Source: Pseudooceanicola sediminis
GTDB taxonomy: Bacteria > Pseudomonadota > Alphaproteobacteria > Rhodobacterales > Rhodobacteraceae
DNA: 64,000 bases
Assembly (NCBI RefSeq): GCF_003575965.1
Contig: NZ_QWJJ01000002.1
Span: 186,001 to 250,000, forward strand
Direction: 5' to 3'
Within the stretch, counting starts at the first letter, position 1; every line of letters begins with the position of its first letter. The position numbers and the translations under genes are program-made. Shown in pieces: positions 9,093-18,514 of the stretch. The notes under the pieces were generated by a model. That model had not been told where the DNA came from. It saw only the letters and a list, made by a program, of their open reading frames with translations, and searched no databases.

Positions 9093-9926
9093 TCAGCGGT
9101 CACTGCGCAGCAGGATGATCTCCAGCCGATTGTTGCGCGCAGACATCGGGTTGCGGGCCGACAATTCCCGGTCGGCATGGCCGGTGACGCGAATGATGCG
9201 ATCCGGATCAAGGCTTTGCGCGATCATCAGGCGGCGCATCTCTTCGGCCCTCTGGGTCGACAGCCCCCACACCGGGTTGTCGTTCAGCACCACGGGCCGC
9301 GCGCGCACATGCCCCTCCACCGCCATCTTGTTGGACACGATCGAGGTCACGCGCACCAGCATCGACGCGATCTGGGTCAGCAGCGGCGTCGCCTGCAATG
9401 TATCGTCAACGAACAGGGTCGCATTGTCGGTATCGAACAGCTCGATCACCAGCCCCTCGTCGGTCACGCGGCTGATGATGTGACGCAGCAGATCCGGGTG
9501 CACGTCGCTTTCGCCGCTGTTCCCGGCCAACATCTTCTCGATCTCTTCAAGGGCCTTGGTTTCGGCGTCCTCGGCTTCGGTGTTCTCGCGCCCGCTGGAT
9601 TTGTCCTGCGCCGTCGGGTTGAGAGAGGTCGACCCCGTTCCCACCTCTGGCAGCACGATTTCGGAAAACACGCTCTCGCCGCCAAAGGCGCCGTCACCCC
9701 CACCCGAAACCTTGTTGATCGGGATCGTCGGACTGAAATAATCCGCGATTCCGCTGCGCTGTTGTTCCGTCGTCGCATTCAGCAGCCACATCAACAGGAA
9801 GAAGGCCATCATCGCCGTGACAAAGTCGGCATAGGCCACTTTCCAGGCCCCACCATGGTGCCCGCCGCCACCGACGACTTTCTTCCGTTTGATGATGACT
9901 GGCGCGACATTTGATTGCCCGGCCAT
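9093..9926 (-). CDS. motB: Flagellar motor stator protein MotB
   Basis: MotB anchors the stator to peptidoglycan and contributes the proton-carrying aspartate. The 277-residue protein has a basic N-terminus (IKRKK), then one membrane segment at about residues 28-47 that begins YADFVTAMMAFF, where the Asp is the expected ion-binding residue. A plug-like helix (IADYFSP) follows. The C-terminal OmpA/MotB domain includes VEGHVRARP and ends RLEIILLRSD. The ATG at 9926 is preferred over a GTG three codons upstream because AGGTGG lies just before it. It is the first gene of the flagellar run in this window; motA is not present here. Confidence 0.95.
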   Translation of the reverse strand: MAGQSNVAPVIIKRKKVVGGGGHHGGAWKVAYADFVTAMMAFFLLMWLLNATTEQQRSGIADYFSPTIPINKVSGGGDGAFGGESVFSEIVLPEVGTGSTSLNPTAQDKSSGRENTEAEDAETKALEEIEKMLAGNSGESDVHPDLLRHIISRVTDEGLVIELFDTDNATLFVDDTLQATPLLTQIASMLVRVTSIVSNKMAVEGHVRARPVVLNDNPVWGLSTQRAEEMRRLMIAQSLDPDRIIRVTGHADRELSARNPMSARNNRLEIILLRSDR

Positions 9927-10100
9927 CTTCACCACCTGTTTTACTCACCCAGCCAAAGTCATAGGCCGCAAGCGTTGCGGTCCGCTTAACACCTGCAATT
10001 GTTGGTATTCCGCCGCTTTCCCGGGCTTGCCACGCCGTTGGAAACCGAAAATTAACCACCCTCCCCGATAGGCTTGGGCCGCAATGGCCGGGGGCGCAGG

Positions 10101-11012
10101 ATGACACGACCGACGACAGAACAGGCAACCCCGGGGCAGGTCCTCTTTCTGGGCGCAGACGGTCGGGTCGGACGGATGCTGCGCCAGGTGCTGGCCTGCC
10201 CGCCGCAGGACCTGCGCCCCTTTGCCAAAAGGCCGCTGGTCTGGCAATCGCGACGGCCGCAGTCGGGGCCGGACGACCTGTGCTGGTCGCCGGGCGATCC
10301 GCCGCCCGCCGGCCTGCATCCCCATACCATCGTGGCGCTCTGGGGCGTAACGGCGGGTGATGGCGCCGCCCTGGCGCAGAACACCAGCCTGGCGCTTGCG
10401 GCGCTCGACCTGGCCCACCGCACCGGCGCGCGCCGGGTGCTGCACCTGTCCTCGGCGGCGGTCTACGGCGCGCCGCCCGCGCCGGTGTCCGAAACCTCGG
10501 TTCCCCTGCCCTCGACCGCCTACGGTGCCGCCAAACTGGCGATGGAACACGCCATTGCCGATTGGCACGCGCAAACGCGCACCGGGCCCCGCAGCACCGT
10601 GCTGCGGCTGGGCAACGTGGCCGGGGCCGATGCGCTGTTTGCCAACCTCTCCGGGCCGCTGACGCTGGATCGCTTTGCCGGGGGTCAGGGGCCCAGCCGC
10701 AGCTATATCGCCCCGTGCGACCTGGCGCGTGTGATTGCCCGGCTGGCCTCCGGCCCACTGGCGCAGATGCCTGCCCTGCTCAACGTGGCCGGCCCGTTTC
10801 CCGTCGCCATGTCCGATATCGCGCGCGCCGCCGGGGTGGCAATGTTCTGGCGCGACGCGCCGCCCGCTGCCCTGGCGCAAATGCACCTGGTCACCGAAGC
10901 TCTGCATGCCCTTGGTCTGCGCCTGCCCGACAGCGCCAGCCCCGCCCGGCTGGTGGCGCAATGGCGCACCTATGTGCCGGCCCCCGCGCTGATCCGGCGG
11001 GCGCGCGGATGA
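10101..11012 (+). CDS. NAD-dependent epimerase/dehydratase family protein (surface sugar)
   Basis: A short-chain dehydrogenase-like sugar enzyme of 303 residues. An N-terminal Rossmann glycine motif (FLGADGRVGR, about residues 15-24) is followed by a catalytic LSSAAVYG (about residues 115-122) and YGAAK (Tyr-x3-Lys). It probably modifies a nucleotide sugar. Its stop overlaps the ATG of the sugar transferase (ATGA), so the two are coupled and likely serve the same exopolysaccharide or capsule. The ATG at 10101 is preferred over an upstream in-frame start because GGGGCGCAGG precedes it and the Rossmann strand begins soon after. Confidence 0.8.
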   Translation: MTRPTTEQATPGQVLFLGADGRVGRMLRQVLACPPQDLRPFAKRPLVWQSRRPQSGPDDLCWSPGDPPPAGLHPHTIVALWGVTAGDGAALAQNTSLALAALDLAHRTGARRVLHLSSAAVYGAPPAPVSETSVPLPSTAYGAAKLAMEHAIADWHAQTRTGPRSTVLRLGNVAGADALFANLSGPLTLDRFAGGQGPSRSYIAPCDLARVIARLASGPLAQMPALLNVAGPFPVAMSDIARAAGVAMFWRDAPPAALAQMHLVTEALHALGLRLPDSASPARLVAQWRTYVPAPALIRRARG

Positions 11013-11773
11013 CACCCGCGAAACGCCTGATGGATCTGGCCTTGGCCCTGCTGGCCCTGGCGCTGCTGTGGCCCGTTCTGCTGGGCATCGCGCTTTGGAT
11101 ACGCCTGCGCGACGGCGGGCCGGTGCTGCATGTGTCGGAACGGATGAAGACACCGCAAACGGCCTTTGCGCTGGTCAAGTTCCGCACCATGGCACCCGAT
11201 CCCCACGACAGCGGCGTTTCCGGGGGCGACAAGGCGTGCCGGGTCACCGCAACCGGCCGCTGGCTGCGCCGCACCCGCATCGACGAACTGCCCCAGCTCT
11301 GGAACATCCTGCGCGGCGACATGAGCCTTGTCGGACCACGCCCGCCGCTGCGCCAATATGTAGACCAGTTTCCCCTGCTCTATGCCCAGGTGCTGACCTG
11401 CCGTCCCGGTGTCACCGGCCTCGCCACGTTGGAGTTTCATGGACGAGAAGACGCCTTGCTGCGCGCCTGTACCAGCGCGGAACAGACAGAACGCATCTAT
11501 GTCCGTCGATGTATCCCGGCCAAGGCGCGCCTTGACCTGATCTATCTGCGCAGGCGTAGCATCGGGCTGGACCTGTTGCTGATCCTGCGCACGCTGAACC
11601 GCCGGGTGCCGCTGCGCCGCCCGCCAAGACGTCCGGTCAGGTCGGCCAACTCGACCACCTCGGAAAGGTCGACAAGCTCGGCCACCATCCCCGGCATCCG
11701 CGCCTCCGCCACGATCCCCTGCCGCGCTGCCCCGGCCTCCGCCCCTCGCCCGGGCCGCCGCCCCTCCGAATGA
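11009..11773 (+). CDS. Bacterial sugar transferase (undecaprenyl-phosphate priming family)
   Basis: Predicted to load the first sugar phosphate on undecaprenyl phosphate at the inner membrane. The 254-residue protein has a membrane segment at about residues 8-28, the KFRTM motif at about 52-56, and the family signature RIDELPQLWNILRGDMSLVGPRP at about 90-113 (core DELPQLWN and GPRP). This is the small catalytic-domain form without extra membrane helices. The last 50 residues, after the usual family end, are rich in Arg, Pro, Ser and Ala and look like low-complexity read-through. Start chosen from ATGA overlap with the epimerase gene. Confidence 0.86.
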   Translation: MTPAKRLMDLALALLALALLWPVLLGIALWIRLRDGGPVLHVSERMKTPQTAFALVKFRTMAPDPHDSGVSGGDKACRVTATGRWLRRTRIDELPQLWNILRGDMSLVGPRPPLRQYVDQFPLLYAQVLTCRPGVTGLATLEFHGREDALLRACTSAEQTERIYVRRCIPAKARLDLIYLRRRSIGLDLLLILRTLNRRVPLRRPPRRPVRSANSTTSERSTSSATIPGIRASATIPCRAAPASAPRPGRRPSE

Positions 11774-11886
11774 CGCCGAATGCCCCCGATGCCGGTTTCA
11801 GGGCGCTGTTAGGCGAATGATTACCTATTGCCTGTTTACCTGTGTGAACCGCTCTGCGCGGCGTTCTGATCAGGCGAAAGAAAACG

Positions 11887-13737
11887 ATGCCAATGCGCTT
11901 TATCACCCGGCTGGGCACAGGCCAGAAAGCCGCGATCCTGCTCTCGCTGGATGCCGGGATCGCGCTGCTGTCGCTGGCCGGGGCCGACCTGCTTCTGAAC
12001 GGCGCGCTGCCCGATCTGCGGCCCCTGGCGGACGGGCGGTTCCTGTTGCTCGGCCTGCTGACCGTGCTTGGCACCAGCAGCTACCTCGGGCTGCCCCGGA
12101 TGAAGCTTCTGGCCTATGAAAAGCATGGTATCGTCGAAACCGGTATCCTCGCCGCCAGCCTCGGGGCCAGCTGTGCAGTGGCCAATGCGCTGCCCGGGGC
12201 CCGTATCCCGCCGCAACAGATCCTGTTTGCCAGCCTGCTGTTCCTGGCGCTCTGCGTCTCGGCGCGGCTGGCCCTGCTGCGGCTGACCGAACTCCTCTAC
12301 CGTCTGGCCAAGGCCCGCCAGCGCCTGCTGATCTACGGCGCGGGCAAGACGGGCCAGCGCATCGCCGCCGCCCTGGCCGAGGATGACAGCATGATGCCCG
12401 TCGCCTTTCTCGACGACAATCCGCGCCTGCAAAGCCTGTCGGTGGGCGGGCTGCACGTTTATTCCCCCCTCAGGATCAAGACGCTGGTGCAGCGCCTCGA
12501 CATCGACAGCATCGTCCTGGCCGTGCCGGACGAAAGCCGCCTGCTCCAGCTCCGCAACCTCTCCGATCTGCCCTGCAAGACGCTGACCCTGCCGTCTCTG
12601 GCCGAAACCCTGGCCGGAAAACGCCCCGCCCAGGCCCCCAGCCGCATCGCCCTCCAGGATCTGCTTGGGCGCAAGCGGCTGGATCTGGAATTTCCCGAGG
12701 CCGGCGACAGCTACGCGGGCAAGAGCGTCCTTGTCACCGGGGCCGGCGGCTCCATCGGGTCGGAACTCTGCCGCCAGCTTGCCGCGTTGTCACCGGCCCG
12801 GCTGGTGCTGCTCGACCACTGCGAACTGGCGCTCTACACCATCGCCCGAGAGCTGGAGGACATGTTTCCCGAACTGGCGCTCGTGCCCGTGCTGGGATCG
12901 GTCTGCGATGCGCCGCTGGTGCGGGCGCTGCTGGGGGAACAGCGCATCGACACGATCCTGCACGCCGCCGCCTACAAGCATGTGCCGCTGGTCCAGTCCA
13001 ACATATTCGCCGGGCTGCGCAACAACATCATCGGCACCAAGACCGTCACCGATGCCGCGGCCGATGCCCGGATCGACCGGTTCATCCTGATTTCGTCGGA
13101 CAAGGCCGTGCGCCCCACCAGCGTCATGGGCGCGACCAAGCGCCTGGCCGAGGAGATCGTGCAGGACCATGCCACGCGCGCCGCCCATACCCGGTTTTCC
13201 ATGGTGCGGTTCGGCAATGTCATCGGCTCGTCCGGGTCTGTCATTCCGCTGTTCCAGGATCAGATCACCCGTGGCGGCCCCGTCACCGTCACCCACCCCG
13301 AGGTGTCGCGCTATTTCATGACCGTGACCGAGGCGGTGCGCCTCGTGCTGACCGCCGGCTCCTTCGCCTGCGGAGGCGAGGTTTTCGTGCTCGACATGGG
13401 CGCGCCGGTGCGCATCCTTCAGGTCGCGCAGCAGATGATCCGGGGCGCGGGCCTGACCATCCGCGACGAAGACACCCCCCGCGGCGAGATCGAGATTCGC
13501 TTTACCGGCCTGCGCGCCGGGGAAAAGCTGCACGAGGAACTGTTCATCAGCGCAGACATGCTGCCGACGCCGCATGCCAAGATCCTGCGCGCCGAGGAGC
13601 GGCACCTCTCCCAGATCGAGGTCGCCTCGGCGCTGTTCGAGATCCGCCGCGCCATCGAGGCCCGCGATACCGACGCCGCCGCCAATGCGCTGGCCCGCTG
13701 GGTCTCGGAACGCGCCCGGATCAAGGCCACCGGCTAG
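11887..13737 (+). CDS. Long-form nucleotide-sugar 4,6-dehydratase, CapD/FlaA1/WbpM family
   Basis: A 616-residue membrane-bound nucleotide-sugar dehydratase for capsule or O-antigen precursors. The N-terminal 110 residues hold about four membrane helices. A first Rossmann domain (YGAGKTGQR near residue 150) is followed by the catalytic Rossmann domain (VTGAGGSIGSELCRQL near residue 280). The active-site run SSDKAVRPTSVMGATKR carries the Met-x3-Lys arrangement typical of this family in place of Tyr-x3-Lys. RAGEKLHEELF near the C-terminus is also conserved. A 113-bp gap separates it from the sugar transferase, so it may have its own promoter. Confidence 0.92.
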   Translation: MPMRFITRLGTGQKAAILLSLDAGIALLSLAGADLLLNGALPDLRPLADGRFLLLGLLTVLGTSSYLGLPRMKLLAYEKHGIVETGILAASLGASCAVANALPGARIPPQQILFASLLFLALCVSARLALLRLTELLYRLAKARQRLLIYGAGKTGQRIAAALAEDDSMMPVAFLDDNPRLQSLSVGGLHVYSPLRIKTLVQRLDIDSIVLAVPDESRLLQLRNLSDLPCKTLTLPSLAETLAGKRPAQAPSRIALQDLLGRKRLDLEFPEAGDSYAGKSVLVTGAGGSIGSELCRQLAALSPARLVLLDHCELALYTIARELEDMFPELALVPVLGSVCDAPLVRALLGEQRIDTILHAAAYKHVPLVQSNIFAGLRNNIIGTKTVTDAAADARIDRFILISSDKAVRPTSVMGATKRLAEEIVQDHATRAAHTRFSMVRFGNVIGSSGSVIPLFQDQITRGGPVTVTHPEVSRYFMTVTEAVRLVLTAGSFACGGEVFVLDMGAPVRILQVAQQMIRGAGLTIRDEDTPRGEIEIRFTGLRAGEKLHEELFISADMLPTPHAKILRAEERHLSQIEVASALFEIRRAIEARDTDAAANALARWVSERARIKATG

Positions 13738-13862
13738 GCCCGTCACCCACCCCGCTTCTGCCAACGGCGCCGCCCGCACCTCTGCGCCAGGCACCGCCCC
13801 GTCGCTCCGCCCCGCCGATCGGCCCCGTCGATCCGCGCCCGTCGATCCGCGCCCGCCTGCCG

Positions 13863-14921
13863 TCAGGCGTGCCAGGTCTTGCGCAGCACCCGCATCCAGT
13901 TGCCCCAGGCCAGCTTTTCCATCAGCGCCGCATCGACCCCATGATCGGCCATCGCCGCGCGCAGGGCGGGCAGGCCGGCACAATCCCCGATCGCCTCAGG
14001 CACCACCGCGCCATCGAAATCCGATCCGAACCCGACGCGATCTTCGCCCAGAACCGAGATCAGGTGATCGAGATGCCGCATCACCATGTCCAGCGGCACA
14101 TCCCCGACCATCTGCCCGTCGGGCCGCAGGAACGACGCGGCAAAGTTGATGCCCACCATGCCATCGCTCTCCGCGATCATCCGCAACTGGCGATCCGTCA
14201 GGTTGCGCGCGCTTTCGCAGACCGCCCAGGCGTTGGAATGGGTCGCCACCAGCGGCGCATCCGACAGCGCCGCGACGTCGTCAAAGCCCTTTTCGTTCAT
14301 GTGCGACAGGTCCAGCATGATGCCCAGCCGGTTGCATTCCGCCACCAGCGCCCGCCCCGCGCCGGTCAGCCCGCCGCCAATGTCCGGCGACGCCGGAAAC
14401 CGGAACGGCACACCCTCGGCAAAGATCGTCGGACGGCTCCACACCGGCCCGAGAGAGCGCAGCCCGCGCGCGTGCAACCCCTCCAGCTCTGCCAGGTCGG
14501 CACCGATCGCCTCGGCGCCTTCGACATGCATCACCGCCGCCATGCGATCTCCGGCTAGCGCGGTCTCGATCTGGGCCACCGTGGTGCACAGCTCGATCAC
14601 CCCGGCGGCCGCCAGCGCCTCGATGGCCGCGACCCCTTCCAGCGTCACCTTCAGCGCCTGCGCCTGGTCCAGCGGGGCGGGCAGCGGCACGTCATAGGTG
14701 GCGCTGGCGAAATCCTCCAGGCGAAAGGCTCCGGCAGGGCTGGGCACGAAAATCGCAAAGAACCCGCCGCCAAATCCGCCTGCCCGCGCGCGCGGCAGAT
14801 CGATATGCCCGCCCGCCAGGCCATCGCGCACCCCCTCGGCCGTTGCCTTGCCGGTGATCAGCTTCAGCACCAGGTCGTTGTGGCCGTCAAAGATTTTCGG
14901 GGTCGTCATCTGCGCCGTCAT
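13863..14921 (-). CDS. Membrane dipeptidase (peptidase M19 family)
   Basis: A zinc-dependent dipeptidase of the renal dipeptidase family, 352 residues. Metal-site elements are visible: DGHND near the N-terminus (His and Asp ligands), HVEGAEAIG with the bridging Glu at about residue 127, and DLSHMNEKGF and ATHSNAW with further His ligands. GFGSDFDG near residue 300 is also conserved. Bacterial members cleave dipeptides, including some containing D-residues. The start at 14921 is supported by AGGAG six bases upstream; a second ATG four codons later lacks that spacing. There is no obvious signal peptide, so it is probably cytoplasmic. Confidence 0.9.
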   Translation of the reverse strand: MTAQMTTPKIFDGHNDLVLKLITGKATAEGVRDGLAGGHIDLPRARAGGFGGGFFAIFVPSPAGAFRLEDFASATYDVPLPAPLDQAQALKVTLEGVAAIEALAAAGVIELCTTVAQIETALAGDRMAAVMHVEGAEAIGADLAELEGLHARGLRSLGPVWSRPTIFAEGVPFRFPASPDIGGGLTGAGRALVAECNRLGIMLDLSHMNEKGFDDVAALSDAPLVATHSNAWAVCESARNLTDRQLRMIAESDGMVGINFAASFLRPDGQMVGDVPLDMVMRHLDHLISVLGEDRVGFGSDFDGAVVPEAIGDCAGLPALRAAMADHGVDAALMEKLAWGNWMRVLRKTWHA

Positions 14922-15043
14922 GTCGTGCTCCTGTCATCCTGCCTTGGCGCATCACACTCCGCCGCCCCCGAAAACACCAGTGGTCAGAGGCCGATTTCCC
15001 ACCGCGCCCAGCGCCGGATCACAGAAACCACCCGTTGCATGGC

Positions 15044-15068
15044 AAAAAGGCGCCCGGTTCAGGGCGCC
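15044..15068 (-). terminator. Rho-independent terminator of the siderophore-interacting protein gene
   Basis: On the minus strand a GGCGCCC/GGGCGCC stem (15049-15055 with 15062-15068) with a 6-nt loop is followed directly by five T residues. It lies 34 bp after the stop of the siderophore-interacting protein gene. Confidence 0.9.
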
Positions 15069-15101
15069 CTCCCGGCGAAAATTCCTCTGTCAGGCGGTGG
15101 C

Positions 15102-15875
15102 TCAGTCGAAACTGACCGTCTTGTCCGGTTCGCCCGCCACCCAATATCCCGCCGATTTGGTCCAGACCAACGGATGCCCCGCCTCGATGAACCAGGCGCG
15201 CACCGCCTGCGTGACCGACGCTTCGGCGGCGATCCAGATAAATGTGCCCTCGCCAAAGGGGGCGTCTTTCACCGCCTCCAGCAAGGCGCGCGCGTCGGCC
15301 GCCTGCGATTCCGGGCGGTGCACCCATGTCATGCGCAGATCGGCGGCACTGTCGAATGCCTGTTCCTCTGCGGCGTCGCGCACGGCGGCGAACATGCTGA
15401 CCCGTGCGCCCGCCTCGGCCTCTTCGGCAAAACGGCCCATGGCGGGCAGAGCGGTTTCATCGCCGATCAGCACCCACTGGCTGATCTGGCCAGTGATCCT
15501 GCGCGATCCACGCGGACCGCCGATGTTCAGCCGGTCGCCCACGGCGGCGCCGACGGCCCATGCCGTCGCCGGCCCCGCGTCGTGCACCGCAAAGTCCAGC
15601 ACCAGGCTGCGGCCATCCGTATCGTAGCGGCGCGGCGTGTAATCGCGCATCACCTTTTCCGCGCCCTCGTCGGGAAAGAAGATCTTGACGTGGTCGTCAA
15701 AGGCACCGCTCACGAAAGTATCCAGGTCGTCGCTGGTCAGGGTGATGCGGATCATCTGCGGGGTCAGATATTCCTTTGCGGTCACCGTCAGTTCGCGCCG
15801 CCGCAGCTCGTGGCGCAGGCGTTCGATCGTCGGTGCGGGCAGGGTCGCGGCTTGCGAAGTCTCTGTGTCGGTCAT
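15102..15875 (-). CDS. Siderophore-interacting FAD-binding protein (ViuB/SIP family)
   Basis: A ferric-siderophore reductase-like flavoprotein of 257 residues. The N-terminal FAD-binding barrel contains the RDYTPRRYD flavin motif (about residues 77-85); the C-terminal SIP domain includes GDETALPAMGRF, TWVHRP and the terminal WVAGEP-type strand. Members release iron from imported ferric siderophores in the cytoplasm using NAD(P)H. No siderophore receptor or ABC uptake genes are adjacent and no clear Fur box was seen in the upstream gap. It has its own terminator and is probably monocistronic. Confidence 0.9.
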   Translation of the reverse strand: MTDTETSQAATLPAPTIERLRHELRRRELTVTAKEYLTPQMIRITLTSDDLDTFVSGAFDDHVKIFFPDEGAEKVMRDYTPRRYDTDGRSLVLDFAVHDAGPATAWAVGAAVGDRLNIGGPRGSRRITGQISQWVLIGDETALPAMGRFAEEAEAGARVSMFAAVRDAAEEQAFDSAADLRMTWVHRPESQAADARALLEAVKDAPFGEGTFIWIAAEASVTQAVRAWFIEAGHPLVWTKSAGYWVAGEPDKTVSFD

Positions 15876-16354
15876 GGGGTTTGCTGTCTATCCTGTGGGG
15901 CCGCCCAGCCCGGATGTCATGAACACCCCGAGGCATCGGACCACCGGCCTGTTGCCGGTCACGTCTGCCTCCGCCGGTTGGCGTCAACACCTACGGATCA
16001 ATTCCGTACAGTTTCACTCAGGAATATAGCGGGCGCAAAAGACCGGACGCAACCCCCTGCGGTCCGCCCCCACGCACAAGCCTGCGCGCACCAGCGCACG
16101 GCCCGACGATACGCTTTACCCCCCGGACGGCAGCGTCAGGCCGGGGCAGAGCCGGGTTTCGACCTCGCTCACTCCAACGCGCCCTGTCCTTCTGCACCAA
16201 ATGGCGTTCGCGCCTCTTTCCAATGGATATTCCCTCGACCTGCCCTCGGACCGGTCCAGAACCGACCGTCACGCACCAGCGCACCACTCTCACACCGGCC
16301 CGCCGGTGTACCTGCGCCCACCGGCAGCGCGTCTTGCACCTGCCCCAGAACAGG

Positions 16355-16383
16355 AAAAGCCCCGGCATCGAACCGGGGCTTTT
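16355..16383. terminator. Rho-independent terminator downstream of purU
   Basis: Perfect 11-bp stem AAAAGCCCCGG / CCGGGGCTTTT with a 7-nt loop. The A and T ends make it functional on either strand. It lies 130 bp beyond the purU stop and is the first terminator on that side. Confidence 0.88.
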
Positions 16384-16403
16384 GCCTTGGGTGGCGGCGC
16401 ATA

Positions 16404-16474
16404 TTGCACCGCTTGCTTACCGTCCAGATACCGTCAGGATACCGACGTCGAAAATCCACGTTATCAATGGCTTG
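16404..16474 (+). repeat. ACCG 11-bp-phased repeat, copy 1
   Basis: One of three gap-free copies of a 71-bp intergenic element. ACCG cores start at 16408, 16419, 16430 and 16441, exactly 11 bp apart. A conserved tail follows: ACGT directly after the last core and TATCAA near the end. It lies between the purU terminator and the purU stop. Confidence 0.85.
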
Positions 16475-16513
16475 GCCCGGATGCTCCCCGGGCCGCACCG
16501 ACACCCGGACAGA

Positions 16514-17398
16514 TCAGCCCATCCGCTCCGAAGCATAGCTGCCGGGGCTGGCCGGGAACACCACCGTCTTGTTGCCGTTCAGAAAGACGCGGTGATGGAT
16601 ATGCGCATGGATGGCGCGGGCCAGCACCTGGCTCTCCACGTCGCGGCCAAGGCTGACGTAGTCCGACGGGCTCTGCGCATGGGTCACGCGCACCGTGTCC
16701 TGCTCGATGATCGGTCCTTCGTCCAGGTCGGCGGTGACATAGTGCGAGGTCGCCCCGATCAGTTTCACGCCCCGCTCATAGGCCTGCTTGTAAGGGTTCG
16801 CCCCCTTGAAGCTGGGCAGGAACGAATGGTGGATGTTGATGATCCGGCCCGACATCTTCTGGCACATCTCGTCCGACAGGATCTGCATGTAGCGCGCCAG
16901 CACGATCAGCTCGGCCCCCGTGTCGCGCACAACGTCCATGATCCGCCCCTCGGCTTCGGGCTTGTTCTCCTTCGTCACCTTGATGCAGTGGAACGGAATG
17001 TCATGGTTTACCACAACCTTCTGATAATCCATGTGATTCGAGATGACGGCCACGATATCGACCGGCAGCGCACCGATCTGCCAGCGATACAGAAGATCGT
17101 TCAGGCAATGCCCGAACCGCGACACCATCAACACCACCTTCATCTTGTGGTCCGGGTCATGAATATCCCAGGTCATCTCGAAATCGTCGGCAATCGCGGC
17201 AAACCCCTTGCGCAGCTGTTCCAGGGTCGATCCGGTTTCGCTGACAAAGGTCGTGCGGGAAAAGAAATGCCCCGTCTCGGTATCGTCGAACTGGGCAAGG
17301 TCACGAATATTGCAACCCATTTCAGCCAGATAGCCGGAAATCTCGGCCACGATGCCACGCCGCGTCGCGCAGCTCACGGTCAGGATGTATTCACTCAT
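16514..17398 (-). CDS. purU: Formyltetrahydrofolate deformylase PurU
   Basis: PurU hydrolyses 10-formyl-THF to formate and THF, balancing one-carbon pools. The 294-residue protein has an N-terminal ACT domain (about 1-80, beginning LTVSCATRRGIVAEIS) and a C-terminal formyltransferase-fold domain. Active-site elements are visible: NIHHSFLPSFKGANPY near residue 215 and DEGPIIEQD near 245. It is 58 bp upstream of folD on the same strand, a logical pairing because FolD makes 10-formyl-THF. In methylotrophic or methyl-donor-degrading Rhodobacterales this pair removes excess one-carbon units as formate. Confidence 0.96.
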   Translation of the reverse strand: MSEYILTVSCATRRGIVAEISGYLAEMGCNIRDLAQFDDTETGHFFSRTTFVSETGSTLEQLRKGFAAIADDFEMTWDIHDPDHKMKVVLMVSRFGHCLNDLLYRWQIGALPVDIVAVISNHMDYQKVVVNHDIPFHCIKVTKENKPEAEGRIMDVVRDTGAELIVLARYMQILSDEMCQKMSGRIINIHHSFLPSFKGANPYKQAYERGVKLIGATSHYVTADLDEGPIIEQDTVRVTHAQSPSDYVSLGRDVESQVLARAIHAHIHHRVFLNGNKTVVFPASPGSYASERMG

Positions 17399-17455
17399 GT
17401 CGGTTTCCTATGATGCACTCAGGCGATGAAGGGGAAAGGCGTCAGGGGGCGCCCG

Positions 17456-18358
17456 TCAGGCAGTCAGCCCCTCGGGTTCGGGCAGGCCATTGGCGCGGCA
17501 GTAGGCGGTCAGCGTATTGGCCAGCAGGCAGGCGATGGTCATCGGGCCGACGCCACCGGGCACCGGCGTGATGGCCCCGGCCACGGCCGCGGCGCTGTCG
17601 TAATCGACATCCCCGACCAGCCGCGTCTTGCCTTCGCCCTTTTCCGGGGCGGGGATACGGTTGATGCCCACGTCGATCACTGTCGCGCCGGGCTTGATCC
17701 AGTCGCCGGGGATCATCTCGGGTCGGCCCACGGCAGCAACAAGAATATCGGCGCGCCGGCAGACCTCGGCCAGATCTTTTGTGCGGCTATGGGCAATCGT
17801 CACCGTGCAACTGTCGCCCAACAGCAACTGCGCCATCGGCTTGCCGACGATATTGCTGCGGCCGACGACAACGGCATTCAGCCCCGACAGATCGCCCAGG
17901 TGATCGCGCAGCATCATCAGACAGCCCAGCGGCGTACAAGGCACCATCGCCTTCTGCCCGGTGCCCAGCAGCCCGACGTTCAGCACGTGAAACCCGTCGA
18001 CATCCTTGGCCGGATCGATCGCCGCCAGCACCTTGGCCTCGTCGACATGTTTCGGCAGCGGCAGTTGCACCAGGATGCCATGCACCGCCGGATCCGCATT
18101 CAGCGCAGCCACCAGCGCCAGCAGATCCGCTTCGGGCGTCGTGTCGGCCAGCTTGTGTTCGAACGATTGCATCCCGGCCTCGACCGTCTGCAACCCCTTG
18201 TTGCGCACGTAGACTTGGCTGGCGGGGTCCTCGCCCACCAGCACAACCGCCAGCCCCGGCGTGATGCCATGGCTGTCCTTCAGGGCGCGCACCCCGTCGG
18301 CAACCTTGCCCCGCACCGTTGCGGCAAATGCTTTTCCGTCAATACGTGTCGCTGTCAT
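17456..18358 (-). CDS. folD: Bifunctional methylene-THF dehydrogenase/methenyl-THF cyclohydrolase FolD
   Basis: FolD interconverts 5,10-methylene-THF and 10-formyl-THF using NADP. The 300-residue protein has the catalytic Y-x3-K in VYVRNKG (about residues 48-54), VQLPLPKH near 97, the NADP-binding GRSNIVGKP near 167, and the C-terminal PGGVGPMT. The frame is open 40 codons upstream, but the ATG at 18358 has a GAGGG ribosome site and gives the usual length. It is transcribed ahead of purU. Confidence 0.96.
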   Translation of the reverse strand: MTATRIDGKAFAATVRGKVADGVRALKDSHGITPGLAVVLVGEDPASQVYVRNKGLQTVEAGMQSFEHKLADTTPEADLLALVAALNADPAVHGILVQLPLPKHVDEAKVLAAIDPAKDVDGFHVLNVGLLGTGQKAMVPCTPLGCLMMLRDHLGDLSGLNAVVVGRSNIVGKPMAQLLLGDSCTVTIAHSRTKDLAEVCRRADILVAAVGRPEMIPGDWIKPGATVIDVGINRIPAPEKGEGKTRLVGDVDYDSAAAVAGAITPVPGGVGPMTIACLLANTLTAYCRANGLPEPEGLTA

Positions 18359-18514
18359 GATACCCTCGGCGTCCTGTTCCGTTCGGCCTCGCCGTACCGG
18401 AAAATCCACCCAAGGGACAGATGGGCGCGCACCCAACCCCGACCTGTTTGCGATCAAGAACGGCGTATTGGTGCGCAAACGGTTCCCTTAGACGCCATTT
18501 CTTTCCGAAACGCG

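Larger units (their letters stand above)
15876..16513. other. Gene-free region between the SIP gene and purU
   Basis: This 638 bp stretch has no convincing coding frame. It holds the presumed SIP promoter at its left end, a strong hairpin at 16355-16383 that probably terminates purU, and copy 1 of the 11-bp-phased ACCG repeat at 16404-16474. The remainder, about 16020-16350, is GC-rich and shows no structure I can name. Confidence 0.6.

Noticed and set aside
9936-10100. CtrA-type TTAA-N7-TTAA site upstream of motB
   Set aside because: Only half-sites (TTAA near 10053 and near 9988) are present; the second half does not match at the right spacing.
13824-13855. Two tandem copies of a CCGTCGATCCGCGC unit after the CapD-type gene
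   Set aside because: Only two short copies; too little to call a repeat family.
15876-16020. Fur box before the siderophore-interacting protein gene
   Set aside because: No stretch resembling the 19-bp AT-rich Fur consensus was found.
16018-16368. Minus-strand open frame of about 116 codons in the SIP-purU gap
   Set aside because: Arg/Gly-rich composition, no ribosome site, runs through a terminator, and no domain; considered non-coding.
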